DNA of 64,000 nucleotides from CAVVDT01 sp963747005 (lineage in GTDB: Bacteria > Pseudomonadota > Alphaproteobacteria > Rhizobiales > Aestuariivirgaceae). The notes beneath the pieces were generated by a model. It was not told the DNA's origin, did no database searches, and saw only the letters and a program-made list of their open reading frames with translations. Shown piece after piece: positions 34,375 to 42,201 of this stretch. The position numbers and the translations under genes are program-made. The stretch is taken from assembly GCA_963747005.1 (NCBI GenBank), contig CAVVDT010000010.1:1-64000 (forward strand), read 5' to 3'. How positions within the stretch are numbered: the first letter of the stretch is position 1; every line of letters begins with the position of its first letter.

Positions 34375-36405
34375 TCAGGTTTCCGCATCGCCGGTCAGCG
34401 GCAGGCTTGCATGAAAGCGAAGACCGGTCGGCAGCCAATCGAGTTCCGCCGTTCCGCCATGTTGCTGGGCCAGGATGCGTTCCAGCATCACCGAGCCAAA
34501 GCCTATTCGTCTGGGCTTGGTCACGCGGGGACCGCCGGTTTCGACCCAGGTGAACTCCAGTGTGCGTTCCGAACCGTGTCCGGAGTCCTCCCTCAGTTCC
34601 GCATGCAGCCTGATCGCTCCATCGCTGGTGGAAAGAGCACCGAAGCGCACGGCGTTGGTGGCAAGCTCGTGGATGGCCAGGGCAATCGTCTGGGCCTGCT
34701 GGGCGGTGAGATTGACGTCGGGCAGGGCGATATCCCAGCGCTCCTTGTCGCTCGCGGTGCGAAATGCCGCCAGCACCTTGACCACGACACGGGCCAGCTT
34801 GACTGACGACCAGTTGGCTTCAAAGAGTGTATCCTGCGCAGCCGACAGGGCCTGCAGCCTGCCCAGAAGCTGGGCCTGATAATCCTTTACAGTGCGGACA
34901 GAATGGGAGGTCTTGTTGGCCAGGCTGGCGACCAGTTGCATGTTGTTGCGCACCCGGTGGGCCAGTTCCCGCACCAGGATGTCCTTGGTTTCATCGGCCG
35001 TCTTGCGGTCGGTGATGTCCTGAATCACCTTCGTGAGCTGCCGCGCCTGCCCCTGCTCGTCCCGCAAGGCGCGCATCGACACCAGGCCCCAGAACTGCCC
35101 GCCATCGCGTTTCAGATAACGCTTTTCGGCAACGAAGCCATCGATCTCGCCATCCAGCAGCCTCTGCATGTCTTCGTCGGTCTTGCCCCGATCCTCCGGG
35201 TGGGTAACGTCCTTGAAAGTGAGTGTCAGGAGAGCCGCCTCGCTGTAGCCGGTCATCTCGCACATGCGGTCATTCACGCGCGTGAAGCGGCCGGTCGCGG
35301 CGTCGAGTTCGCAGTTGGCCGTGGCGGCATTGTAGAACAGGTTGCGATAGGTCGTTTCGGAGCGCTTGAGATCCGCTTGCTGCTCATCCAGTCTCTTGCC
35401 CAGAAGCCGCGTCCCCGCCTGAAGCTCCACCTGATTCGAAAAGGCAACGACAAGCAGAATGAACAGGCTGCCCAGTCCGAAAACCAGGAATGCAGACAAT
35501 ATCGGCCGATTGCTCTTGGGGGGAACCATGAACACCCGCCAATTCCGATCGATCAGCTTGATGTCCCGGTAGGCGGCATTGTTGAAGCTGATACCCGCGC
35601 TCGACCACAATTGTTCGCGTTTGCCATCGGTCGTGTCGGTAACCGCGACGATGGGTACATTGTAGTCGTTCGACGTCACCACCAGGCCGGAAACGTCGAT
35701 CACGCCGACGGCGAGCCCGAGCAGATTGTCGAATCCGCTGTGCGAGGAGCGGCTTACCGGCACGAAGATGCTCACCACCACACTGTCATTGCCGCTTTCC
35801 GCCAATCGGTATCCGCGTGACATGGTGACAGCGCCGGTGTCGGCAGCGCGCCGGATGGCTTCGAGCATGATGGGGTCTGACGCCAGGTCCACGCCACGCA
35901 GACGCTGGTTTCCAAGCAACGGCGCCACATAGACGATCGGGAGATTGAAATCTCTCGCAGGCGCATTCGCCAGCTTCCCCGCGCCATCGCTGTGAACGAA
36001 GTGAAACTGCGAATACCCTTCCTGGCGGATCCTGGCTTCGAGCGAGTTGCGTTCGGTCGACGGGATCTTCTCGACATACTGCAGCACGCGCAACGCCGCC
36101 GGGTGTTGCAGTTGTTCGGCGAATTTTTCAAAATCACTGCGCGCTATTTTTCGTTCGACATTAAAATATACCGCCATCGCGAGAATGGAGCTTTGAGCGA
36201 CGGCAAATTGATTCTTTATGTTTTGAACCTCGACGTCGATCTGCTCTTTTTGTTTGCTCTTCAGTTCCTCATGGAGAGCCACATAAACGCCGACCGCAAC
36301 AATAGCCGATAGCGTCAGGCCAACCACCAGAATCAGCCAGTTCAGCCGCCGCAACTGGCGGGCGGGTTTGAGAAGCAGTCTGTCCATAATCAGTGCGCGG
36401 TTCAT
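34375..36405 (-). CDS. CHASE-PAS HWE-family sensor histidine kinase
   Basis: The protein has 676 residues. Two transmembrane helices (about 22-45 and 307-330) bracket a periplasmic CHASE domain (GYSQFHFVHSDG, GVDLASDPIMLEAIRRA, VSIFVPV). A coiled coil and a PAS domain follow (about 355-480, LFYNAATANCELDAATGRF). The kinase domain has ELAHRVRNNMQLVASLAN with the phospho-His, an N-box ALAIHELATNAVRFGALS and the WxE motif FTWVETGGP, defining the HWE/HisKA_2 family. Kinases of this class phosphorylate PhyR in the general stress response; proximity to nepR, ecfG and phyR supports that role. Confidence 0.93.
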   Translation of the reverse strand: MNRALIMDRLLLKPARQLRRLNWLILVVGLTLSAIVAVGVYVALHEELKSKQKEQIDVEVQNIKNQFAVAQSSILAMAVYFNVERKIARSDFEKFAEQLQHPAALRVLQYVEKIPSTERNSLEARIRQEGYSQFHFVHSDGAGKLANAPARDFNLPIVYVAPLLGNQRLRGVDLASDPIMLEAIRRAADTGAVTMSRGYRLAESGNDSVVVSIFVPVSRSSHSGFDNLLGLAVGVIDVSGLVVTSNDYNVPIVAVTDTTDGKREQLWSSAGISFNNAAYRDIKLIDRNWRVFMVPPKSNRPILSAFLVFGLGSLFILLVVAFSNQVELQAGTRLLGKRLDEQQADLKRSETTYRNLFYNAATANCELDAATGRFTRVNDRMCEMTGYSEAALLTLTFKDVTHPEDRGKTDEDMQRLLDGEIDGFVAEKRYLKRDGGQFWGLVSMRALRDEQGQARQLTKVIQDITDRKTADETKDILVRELAHRVRNNMQLVASLANKTSHSVRTVKDYQAQLLGRLQALSAAQDTLFEANWSSVKLARVVVKVLAAFRTASDKERWDIALPDVNLTAQQAQTIALAIHELATNAVRFGALSTSDGAIRLHAELREDSGHGSERTLEFTWVETGGPRVTKPRRIGFGSVMLERILAQQHGGTAELDWLPTGLRFHASLPLTGDAET

Positions 36406-36489
36406 GGAGAGACATCAAGGCCCTGAACGCTGATTTGGTCCCTGCAAGATGGAGATAATGTGACGGGATTGGAGACGGCGCACACCACC

Positions 36490-36762
36490 CTATACATTGA
36501 TACCCCCGCGAGCGCGGATCACGAGCACGCACCGGCTCTGGCCGAAAAAGCTCGAGCGCCGTTGGTTACAGGCGTCATTGGAGTCTTCAGGTACAATTGT
36601 AAGCCGTTCGACGGCTATGGATCGGCCCTGACCGGCTGCATGCCGGTCGTTTCCGCCGCCATATGCGAGGATCATGATCGGAAAGCCGACAAACGACAAT
36701 GCAGTGGCGAGCACGATTGCGGACCACAAGGGTCCGGATTTGTTGAGGAGGGAATGGGTCAT
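36490..36762 (-). CDS. Possible small membrane protein
   Basis: A 90-residue frame has one convincing transmembrane helix (WSAIVLATALSFVGFPIMIL, residues about 12-31) after a short polar N-terminus. The rest is low in recognisable pattern and may be random. The ribosome-binding site is weak. It lies upstream of the HWE kinase on the same strand and is divergent from the EcfG promoter at 36867. I keep it as doubtful. Confidence 0.35.
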   Translation of the reverse strand: MTHSLLNKSGPLWSAIVLATALSFVGFPIMILAYGGGNDRHAAGQGRSIAVERLTIVPEDSNDACNQRRSSFFGQSRCVLVIRARGGINV

Positions 36763-36866
36763 GGCCCGGCGCCTTTCAATCATGGCCTTTCAATGGTCCA
36801 AGGCGGCAGAAGGTTCCACGGGTCATCGCGGAAGCCAACGTCCGGAAACAATTTGCGATGCGCTCT

Positions 36867-36892
36867 GGAACCGATTCCGCACCACAGGCGTT
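36867..36892 (+). promoter_or_regulatory. EcfG promoter of a predicted sRNA
   Basis: GGAAC (36867-36871), 17 bases, then CGTT (36889-36892), a perfect match to the EcfG consensus. No protein gene with a start follows closely; instead a two-hairpin RNA with a terminator begins about seven bases downstream. Confidence 0.82.
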
Positions 36893-36897
36893 TGAGC

Positions 36898-36979
36898 CTG
36901 GAGTTCTGGATGCGTCTCCCTCCCGCATCCTTTGGCGACCGTCGATGAGTGCCCCACCCTCGACGGTCGCCTTCTTTTC
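36898..36979 (+). ncRNA. Predicted EcfG-dependent sRNA with C-rich loop (GsrN-like)
   Basis: The predicted transcript is about 80 bases. Hairpin 1 is 36908-36930: GGATGCG pairs with CGCATCC and the loop is TCTCCCTCC, which can pair with Shine-Dalgarno sequences. Hairpin 2 is a perfect 12-bp stem (36934-36945 with 36960-36971), followed by TTCTTTT, a strong Rho-independent terminator. A perfect EcfG promoter lies just upstream. This layout (stress sigma promoter, 5' hairpin with C-rich loop, terminator hairpin) is like Caulobacter GsrN. Sequence homology to GsrN is not claimed. Confidence 0.72.
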
Positions 36980-37036
36980 CGAGTATCGCCCGCGTCTTGC
37001 GAGCGCTCCTGCCGATGGCATTTCACTACGGCATCG

Positions 37037-37061
37037 GGAACCTTCCCGCTCGACGTACGTT
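37037..37061 (+). promoter_or_regulatory. EcfG promoter upstream of the EF-hand gene
   Basis: GGAAC (37037-37041), 16 bases, then CGTT (37058-37061). The next gene on this strand starts at 37297, so the transcript would have a leader of about 230 bases. No terminator is seen between them. Confidence 0.7.
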
Positions 37062-37296
37062 GATGGCCCGAAAGAACGCGCCTCAGCGACCACAAACCAA
37101 ACCAGGAACACGACGTGGAAGCCGCCCCTGAGTGGCAATTCCTCACCCGGTTTGCACCGGCAATGACGGCTTTCACAGGTGGCCTGCATGCGGCGCCGGG
37201 GACCGCCTCGCCGCGGGCGTCGATTTCTTCACCGGTTGGCTTTCATCTCGATTGAGGCAACGACCGGGGCGTGGGCAACACATGAAAGGAAAGACC

Positions 37297-37545
37297 ATGT
37301 ACAAGACACTGATTGCCTGCATTGCCGCTGGCGTCGTATCGCTTTCCGGCTACTCGCTTGCCGCCGCCAAGAGCGACTTTACCAAGCTCGATGCCAACCA
37401 TGACGGGCATCTGAGCATGACCGAGGTGAAGGCCGCCAACCCTGACTGGACAGCTGCTGCCTTCAAGAAGGCTGACAAGGACGGCAACGGCTCGCTGTCC
37501 CAGCAGGAGTACGATTCTGCCATGATGACCAAGTCGAGCGGCTGA
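37297..37545 (+). CDS. Small exported EF-hand protein
   Basis: This 82-residue protein has a signal peptide (TLIACIAAGVVSLSGYSLAA). The mature part holds two calcium loops: DANHDGHLSMTE and DKDGNGSLSQQE, both with the Asp-rich 12-residue pattern. It would bind calcium in the periplasm. ATG 37297 follows aaagga by six bases. An EcfG promoter far upstream and a strong terminator just downstream suggest a single-gene stress transcript. Confidence 0.88.
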   Translation: MYKTLIACIAAGVVSLSGYSLAAAKSDFTKLDANHDGHLSMTEVKAANPDWTAAAFKKADKDGNGSLSQQEYDSAMMTKSSG

Positions 37546-37578
37546 GCACGCCTGTTTCCCAACCCTCCCCCTGACTTG

Positions 37579-37610
37579 CCCCGCTGTCTCGCGCAGCGGG
37601 GTTTTTCTTC
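37579..37610 (+). terminator. Rho-independent terminator after the EF-hand gene
   Basis: CCCCGCTG (37579-37586) pairs with CAGCGGGG (37594-37601) around TCTCGCG, followed by TTTTTCTTC. It lies about 35 bases after the stop. Confidence 0.92.
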
Positions 37611-37730
37611 TGGACGACGACGCCTTGGACGGACCGTGCAGCAAAACCGGGCAGGTTTGATGGATTTTCTTGCGAGGAATACGCGAATCCTCTGCCCGAT
37701 GGACGGATCATGTTCCAGCTGGGATACGGC

Positions 37731-37756
37731 GGAACACGACACATCGATTGCGCGTT
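37731..37756 (+). promoter_or_regulatory. EcfG promoter of the DUF6600-like gene
   Basis: GGAAC (37731-37735), 17 bases, then CGTT (37753-37756), a perfect match. It lies 46 bases before the ATG at 37803 and shows that the longer frame starting at 37710 is not the real N-terminus. Confidence 0.82.
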
Positions 37757-37802
37757 TCCTGTCCAGCACGAAAACGTGCGGATCATGAAGAGGAACCGAT
37801 CC

Positions 37803-38957
37803 ATGAAACTCAATCAGGCACTACTCGCCTCCGTCACCATCGTCGGCTTCGGCCTGGCCATTCCGGCGATTGGCATATTGCCGAGGCCGGACCCGGCAAT
37901 TGCGGCAACCAATGTCGGGGTGTCGATCAGCTTTGGGACTTTCTACGACCGACTGGCGCCCCATGGGACCTGGGTCTCCTATCACGACGCCTATGTGTTC
38001 GTGCCGCGCGGCGTCGCTGCGGGCTGGCGCCCATACACGTTAGGTCACTGGACCTACACCCGGCCGTATGGCTGGTTGTGGGTCTCCGCCGAACCTTTCG
38101 GCTGGGCCACTTATCATTACGGCCGCTGGGGCTATGCCGAAGACATCGGCTGGTATTGGGTCCCCGGATCCCGTTGGGCACCGGCATGGGTGGCCTGGCG
38201 TCGCTCTGACAATTACGTCGCCTGGGCGCCACTGCCGGTCGACTATCCCGATGACAATTTCAGTGTGAACATCTCGTTCGGCAAGGTGCCGGCCTTCTAC
38301 TGGCAGGCCGTGGAGGCGCCGGCTTTTCTTTCGATCGACCTCGGACACCGTATCGTCCGTGATCGCGCACGCGAGGAGAAGATCCTTGCCGAAACGCGCC
38401 CGCTTGGCGGCCTGAAGGTGGTCAACAAAACCGTGGTCAACAACGTCATTGAAGTCAAATTCGTCGAGCAGAAGACGAAAAGGAAGGTTGTGGTCCACCA
38501 GATCCGCAAGGCGAATGATCCTCGCATGGCAGGCAAGGCCAACGGCACCGAAATCGCTGTCTTTGATCCGCAGGTGAAGAAGACAGAGACAAAGAACAAG
38601 CCCAAAGTGGTGAAGTCCGTCGACCAGATCAAGGCTCCGGACCAGAACGCAGACAAGAAGAATTCTGACCTCACCACCAAGAAGACGCAGCAGATGGATC
38701 AGACCGATCAGTCCAAAATGAAGCAGCAAACCGGCCAGACCGACCAGCCCAAGAAAAAGCAGCAGACCGACCAGACCGACCAGCCCAAGAAAAAGCAGCA
38801 AACCGGCCAGACCGATCAGCCCAAGAAAAAGCAGCAGACCGGCCAGACCGATCAATCCAGGAAAAAGCAGCAAACCGGCCAGAAATCCGGCAAGAAAGCC
38901 CCGGCCCAGGCCAACGCGCAAGACAAGAAGAAGAAAAAGAAGGTCGAGACCGAATAG
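37803..38957 (+). CDS. Exported DUF6600-like protein with tandem-repeat tail
   Basis: The protein has 384 residues. After a signal peptide (LLASVTIVGFGLAIPAIGIL), residues about 45-150 are a Trp/Tyr-rich domain (YDRLAPHGTWVSYHDAYVFV, GWYWVPGSRWAPAWVAWR) of the DUF6600 type. The C-terminal 130 residues are Lys/Gln/Thr-rich, with five copies of a unit like KKKQQTGQTDQP, and end in a run of lysines. The role is unknown; cell-envelope binding through the basic tail is plausible. A perfect EcfG promoter and gagga before ATG 37803 define the start. Confidence 0.82.
   Translation: MKLNQALLASVTIVGFGLAIPAIGILPRPDPAIAATNVGVSISFGTFYDRLAPHGTWVSYHDAYVFVPRGVAAGWRPYTLGHWTYTRPYGWLWVSAEPFGWATYHYGRWGYAEDIGWYWVPGSRWAPAWVAWRRSDNYVAWAPLPVDYPDDNFSVNISFGKVPAFYWQAVEAPAFLSIDLGHRIVRDRAREEKILAETRPLGGLKVVNKTVVNNVIEVKFVEQKTKRKVVVHQIRKANDPRMAGKANGTEIAVFDPQVKKTETKNKPKVVKSVDQIKAPDQNADKKNSDLTTKKTQQMDQTDQSKMKQQTGQTDQPKKKQQTDQTDQPKKKQQTGQTDQPKKKQQTGQTDQSRKKQQTGQKSGKKAPAQANAQDKKKKKKVETE
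38700..38890 (+). repeat. 33-bp tandem repeats in the DUF6600-like gene
   Basis: About five in-frame 33-bp units encode KKKQQTGQTDQP variants. The differences are mostly third-position or T/D changes, so the array is recent enough to slip and alter tail length by 11 residues. Confidence 0.8.
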
Positions 38958-39233
38958 CGCTCGACTTGTGACACGGAAAGGCGCCGGATCCACCGGATGA
39001 TCCGGCGCTTGTGCTGTTCAAAAGAGCACCTCGGCTGCACGCATGCAGTCCTCAGTGGCAGGGTTGAATCGTTGTCGTGCCGGCCGTCGCGGCCAAAGCG
39101 CTTGATCGAAGCACGGCAGGTAGCGGTGGTCACCCTGAGTGGACAAGCCACGGCTTTCGAGAAGGCCGACACGCACAGGAAACGGATCGCCGTCCCGGTG
39201 GGCGCACGGCTCAGCCATGACCAAATGGCCGGA
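38958..39233. other. Intergenic region with a shared terminator-like hairpin
   Basis: GCGCCGGATC (38981-38990) pairs with GATCCGGCGC (38999-39008), a 10-bp perfect hairpin with a poor T-run, between the convergent DUF6600-like and ecfG genes. Beyond it nothing convincing is seen; a 68-codon minus-strand frame (39018-39224) has no supporting features. Confidence 0.55.
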
Positions 39234-39785
39234 TCAGCGGACAGCTGAGTTCGACAAAACCGCCATGGTGGTCGAATCATGGCTATTGTCACCATCACCG
39301 GTGAATTCGAGAAGCCCCGCCAGATGCTTGCGCGCCCTGCTCACCCGGCTCTTTACCGTGCCGACGGCAACGCCGATGATCGCGGCAGCTTCCTCGTAGG
39401 TAAAGCCTGACGCGCCGACCAGCACGAGGGCTTCGCGCTGGTCTTCGGGAAGCTGCTGCAGGGCGCTGAGCATGTCTTTCATGTCCAGATGTGACGGCTG
39501 TTCCGGAGGGGCTGCCAGCGCGGCGGTGTGGTAGCCGTCGGAATCGCTGACCTCGCGCCGGCGCTTGCGCAGTTCGGAATAGAACTGATTGCGCAGAATG
39601 GTGAAAAGCCAGGCGCGCATGTTGGTGCCCGCCTCGAAGCTCGCCTGGTTGGTCCATGCCTTGATCAGCGTTTCCTGCACAAGGTCATCGGCTCGGTCCG
39701 CGTTTCCCGAAAGCGACACCGAAAACGCCCGCAGGTTGGGGATCATCGCCAGCAGATCGTCACGAAAGTTCGGGGGATCACTCAT
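39234..39785 (-). CDS. ecfG: General stress response sigma factor EcfG
   Basis: This 183-residue ECF15-type sigma factor has a sigma-2 domain (about 8-75: LRAFSVSLSGNADRADDLVQ, ETLIKAWTN, MRAWLFTILRNQFYSELRK) and a sigma-4 domain (about 110-165: LQQLPEDQREALVLVGASGF, TYEEAAAIIGVAVGTVKSRV). It directs RNA polymerase to GGAAC-N16/17-CGTT promoters. The start at 39785 overlaps the nepR stop by eight bases, indicating translational coupling with its anti-sigma factor. A C-terminal tail after residue 165 is polar. Confidence 0.95.
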   Translation of the reverse strand: MSDPPNFRDDLLAMIPNLRAFSVSLSGNADRADDLVQETLIKAWTNQASFEAGTNMRAWLFTILRNQFYSELRKRRREVSDSDGYHTAALAAPPEQPSHLDMKDMLSALQQLPEDQREALVLVGASGFTYEEAAAIIGVAVGTVKSRVSRARKHLAGLLEFTGDGDNSHDSTTMAVLSNSAVR

Positions 39786-39978
39786 CCGCTTTCGCCTGCC
39801 TTGCATCGAGCCGCCCGAGAAGTTCGTTGAACTTGTCCGGAACCGGCTCATTGGCCACCTGTTGATAAAGTGACTTCAGACGTTCGCCAATGTGCTGGCG
39901 TATTTGCGGATCCAGTCCCTTCGATCTTTCATCGCGACCGACGCCCCGGATTGTACGACCTTTCATATTTCGCTTCAT
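39778..39978 (-). CDS. nepR: Anti-sigma factor NepR (paralogue 2)
   Basis: This 66-residue protein contains QHIGERLKSLYQQVANEPVP and DKFNELLGRLD, the NepR core of two helices that bind EcfG. It is translationally coupled to ecfG (eight-base overlap). An EcfG promoter on the same strand at 40065-40090 would give positive feedback. ATG 39978 is preceded by gagg; a second ATG at 39966 is possible. Confidence 0.94.
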   Translation of the reverse strand: MKRNMKGRTIRGVGRDERSKGLDPQIRQHIGERLKSLYQQVANEPVPDKFNELLGRLDARQAKADE

Positions 39979-40064
39979 TGCCTCATGCCTGACCAAAACA
40001 CCGGCTAACATCACACTGCCGGTTGGTCTGCAAGACCACCCGGCGGAGCCGAACTTGCAACGAT

Positions 40065-40090
40065 AACGGCCGTCCTGTGCGGCAGGTTCC
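40065..40090 (-). promoter_or_regulatory. EcfG promoter of nepR-ecfG
   Basis: Read on the minus strand: GGAAC (40090-40086), 17 bases, CGTT (40068-40065). The nepR start lies 87 bases downstream. It forms a divergent pair with the phyR promoter. Confidence 0.85.
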
Positions 40091-40118
40091 ATCGCAGCAA
40101 AATTTTTTGTCGCCGCCT

Positions 40119-40144
40119 GGAACCCGACCTCGTGTGAGCGCGTT
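40119..40144 (+). promoter_or_regulatory. EcfG promoter of phyR
   Basis: GGAAC (40119-40123), 17 bases, then CGTT (40141-40144), a perfect match. It lies 48 bases before the phyR ATG. Confidence 0.85.
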
Positions 40145-40191
40145 GATTGAGAATTGCTTGCACGGTTGCGGCCGGTCAAATGAGGGAGCCG

Positions 40192-41004
40192 ATGTCGATA
40201 TCCACGCAGATTGCCCCATGTCTTCCCTATCTCCGCCGCTATGCCCGCGCCATCACGGGCCATCAGGCAGGTGGTGACGCCTACGTCGCAGAGGTGCTGG
40301 AAGCCATTATTGCCGATCCGTCTTCGCTGGACGGAGAAATTCCGCCGCGAACGGCCCTCTATCGTCTGTTTACCCGCCTGTGGAACTCCCTGGCGGTGAA
40401 CGGCAAGCCGGACGGCATCACGGGATCGGCGGAACTTGTTGCAGCCGACCGCCGCCTGTCGACCATTTCGCCGCCGGCGCGCCAGGCCTTCCTGCTGGTC
40501 AGCCTTGAAGGCTTTTCGATCGAGGAGGTGGCGCAAATCCTCGAATGCAGTGCCAAAGAGATCGACCAGCTCATCGAGATGGCGGGCCGCGAAATTGCCG
40601 ACCAGGTTTCAACCGATGTCATGATCATCGAGGACGAACCACTCATCGCCATGGACCTGGAAGAACTGGTCACGGCGCTGGGTCACCGCGTGCACGCGGT
40701 TGCGCGCACCCATCGCCAGGCGCTGCAAGCGGTCGCCAAAGGCAATCCGGGCATCGTGCTTGCAGACATTCAACTCGCCGATGGCAGTTCCGGCATTGCG
40801 GCGGTCAACGATCTCCTGCAGAATTTCTCGGCACCTGTCGTCTTCATCACCGCCTACCCTGAACGTCTGCTCACCGGGCAACGCCCGGAGCCGGCCTTCC
40901 TCATCACCAAGCCTTTCGTTCCGGACGTGGTGAAGGCAATCATCAGCCAGGCGCTCTTTTTCGACCAGAGATCGAATCCACCCGCCCGTGTCCACGTCGG
41001 CTGA
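40192..41004 (+). CDS. phyR: General stress response anti-anti-sigma regulator PhyR
   Basis: This 270-residue protein has an N-terminal sigma-factor-like domain (about 8-135: PYLRRYARAITGHQAGGDAY, SPPARQAFLLVSLEGFSIEE) and a C-terminal receiver domain (about 143-262: MIIEDEP acidic pair, phospho-acceptor Asp192 in VLADIQLADG, Lys in FLITKPF). When phosphorylated it binds NepR and frees EcfG. The sigma-like part does not bind DNA. ATG 40192 fits both the promoter position and the family N-terminus. Confidence 0.96.
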   Translation: MSISTQIAPCLPYLRRYARAITGHQAGGDAYVAEVLEAIIADPSSLDGEIPPRTALYRLFTRLWNSLAVNGKPDGITGSAELVAADRRLSTISPPARQAFLLVSLEGFSIEEVAQILECSAKEIDQLIEMAGREIADQVSTDVMIIEDEPLIAMDLEELVTALGHRVHAVARTHRQALQAVAKGNPGIVLADIQLADGSSGIAAVNDLLQNFSAPVVFITAYPERLLTGQRPEPAFLITKPFVPDVVKAIISQALFFDQRSNPPARVHVG

Positions 41005-41071
41005 GAGGCCGTCACACCATTGACCAAATTGCAGCCGGCCGGCCGCGCGTGACGAACGGGCCCCCCGCGGC

Positions 41072-41413
41072 TCAGGCGGCGCGACGGCGGGCAGCCGTTT
41101 CGCGGCAAAGGCCGAGAAGTTCTTCCGGCCTGGTGCCAGCGCGTTTGAGAACGAGCTCCATGATCGGATCGCACAGAAGTTCAGCGATGTTCTCCTGAGC
41201 GTTCGCAGACAGCGTCGCTTCGCTAAAGGCTATGCCGGCAAACCAGGCCAACTGCCGGATGACGCGGTGATGTCCCTCCACGGTCGACAGGGCTGCTGCC
41301 GGGCTGGAGCCACCCGTGATGGGGTTCGGCGCATCGAACCATTGTGCCGCCAAAGCGGTATTGCCGATCGCTGCAGTTGCAAGGGCGTCCAAATAGGGGG
41401 GCTTGATTGTCAT
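41072..41413 (-). CDS. Hypothetical protein
   Basis: This 113-residue, mostly helical, soluble protein contains QWFDAPNPITGGSSPAAALS and ends with an Arg/Ala-rich helix (ETAARRRAA). No domain was recognised. It is convergent with phyR and lies 67 bases from its end, so it may belong to the stress locus, but no EcfG promoter was found upstream. Confidence 0.5.
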   Translation of the reverse strand: MTIKPPYLDALATAAIGNTALAAQWFDAPNPITGGSSPAAALSTVEGHHRVIRQLAWFAGIAFSEATLSANAQENIAELLCDPIMELVLKRAGTRPEELLGLCRETAARRRAA

Positions 41414-41813
41414 GGCGTTTCCAATCCCTCAACGGTGCATTGTCGATGTCTACCGCGAGCGCGTGACGGCAGCGTGGCCTGGTGGAGAAGAAATTATGTC
41501 CCCGCACCGGCACAGATTGTACGGACCCGCTTTCGCCGGCTTCGTGCCGGGTGAGGATGCTGCCGAGCACGGCTTCCAGATCATGGCAAGCTGGGCCGCG
41601 TCGAACGGCAGCAAGATGGCGTGCGCCGCGTTCAGATGGTCTTTCCATCGCGCTTTGGGCCCCGCTTATTGGACATGGTACCGCAATGGTACCAAATCAA
41701 ACGGTGCTGCTGATTGCGCCCGGGACATAGCGAGCAATAGGAAATATCGTCGTTACAGACATTTAAGTGTCAACGGTTGTTCACGAGACAAACCGGGATA
41801 TGCACATCCGAGA
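41414..41813. other. Intergenic region without a convincing gene
   Basis: A plus-strand frame (41403-41876) runs through here and on into the tRNA-Phe fragment; that overlap and its composition argue against a protein. Nothing else is seen. Confidence 0.5.
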
Positions 41814-41858
41814 ACTGAAAATCCGCGTGTCGGTGATTCGATTCCGCCCCTGGCACCA
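41814..41858 (+). other. Degenerate 3' fragment of tRNA-Phe, possible integration scar
   Basis: The 45 bases start in the anticodon loop (ACTGAAAATC, anticodon GAA) and run through the variable loop, T-arm (GGTGATTCGATTCCGCC) and acceptor strand to CCA at 41856-41858. No 5' half (acceptor and D-arm) lies upstream. One T-stem pair and one acceptor G are lost compared with an intact gene. Such 3' tRNA fragments mark one end of elements that integrate into tRNA genes. Confidence 0.75.
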
Positions 41859-42201
41859 ATGATTTCAAATGGGTAGGTTTATTCGCTCCGGCGCCTTTTT
41901 CAATGCGCCTGGAGCATGATTCGGTCAGGCAGGATCACTTGACCGCGTTGTCGGGTTTGCTGGCCGGACCGGCCGAACATCGCCAAACCACCGGTTCGAT
42001 CTACCTGCGAAAACCCTCGGCGCCGGCACTCGACACTGGGCTATCTCAACCCCCGTGGAGTTCAGGCAACAAGCTATGTTAGCTTGGCCTGGTGTCCGAA
42101 AAACCGGCAGCAGGCCATCTTGACTGTCGTTGGCGGCCCTTGATGTATCCGGGCCGGTCGCATCGGCTGAACATTCTTGAACGGCGGAACAGGATCCGGA
42201 A
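41859..42201. other. Intergenic region, no gene seen
   Basis: No gene, tRNA or clear terminator is visible. It should contain the promoter of the flavoprotein gene at 42202. Confidence 0.5.

Noticed and set aside
36460..36948. 162-codon plus-strand frame
   Set aside because: It covers the EcfG promoter and the predicted sRNA and has no domain or signal; the non-coding reading explains the region better.
41403..41876. 157-codon plus-strand frame
   Set aside because: It runs through the tRNA-Phe fragment and has no recognisable features or ribosome-binding site.
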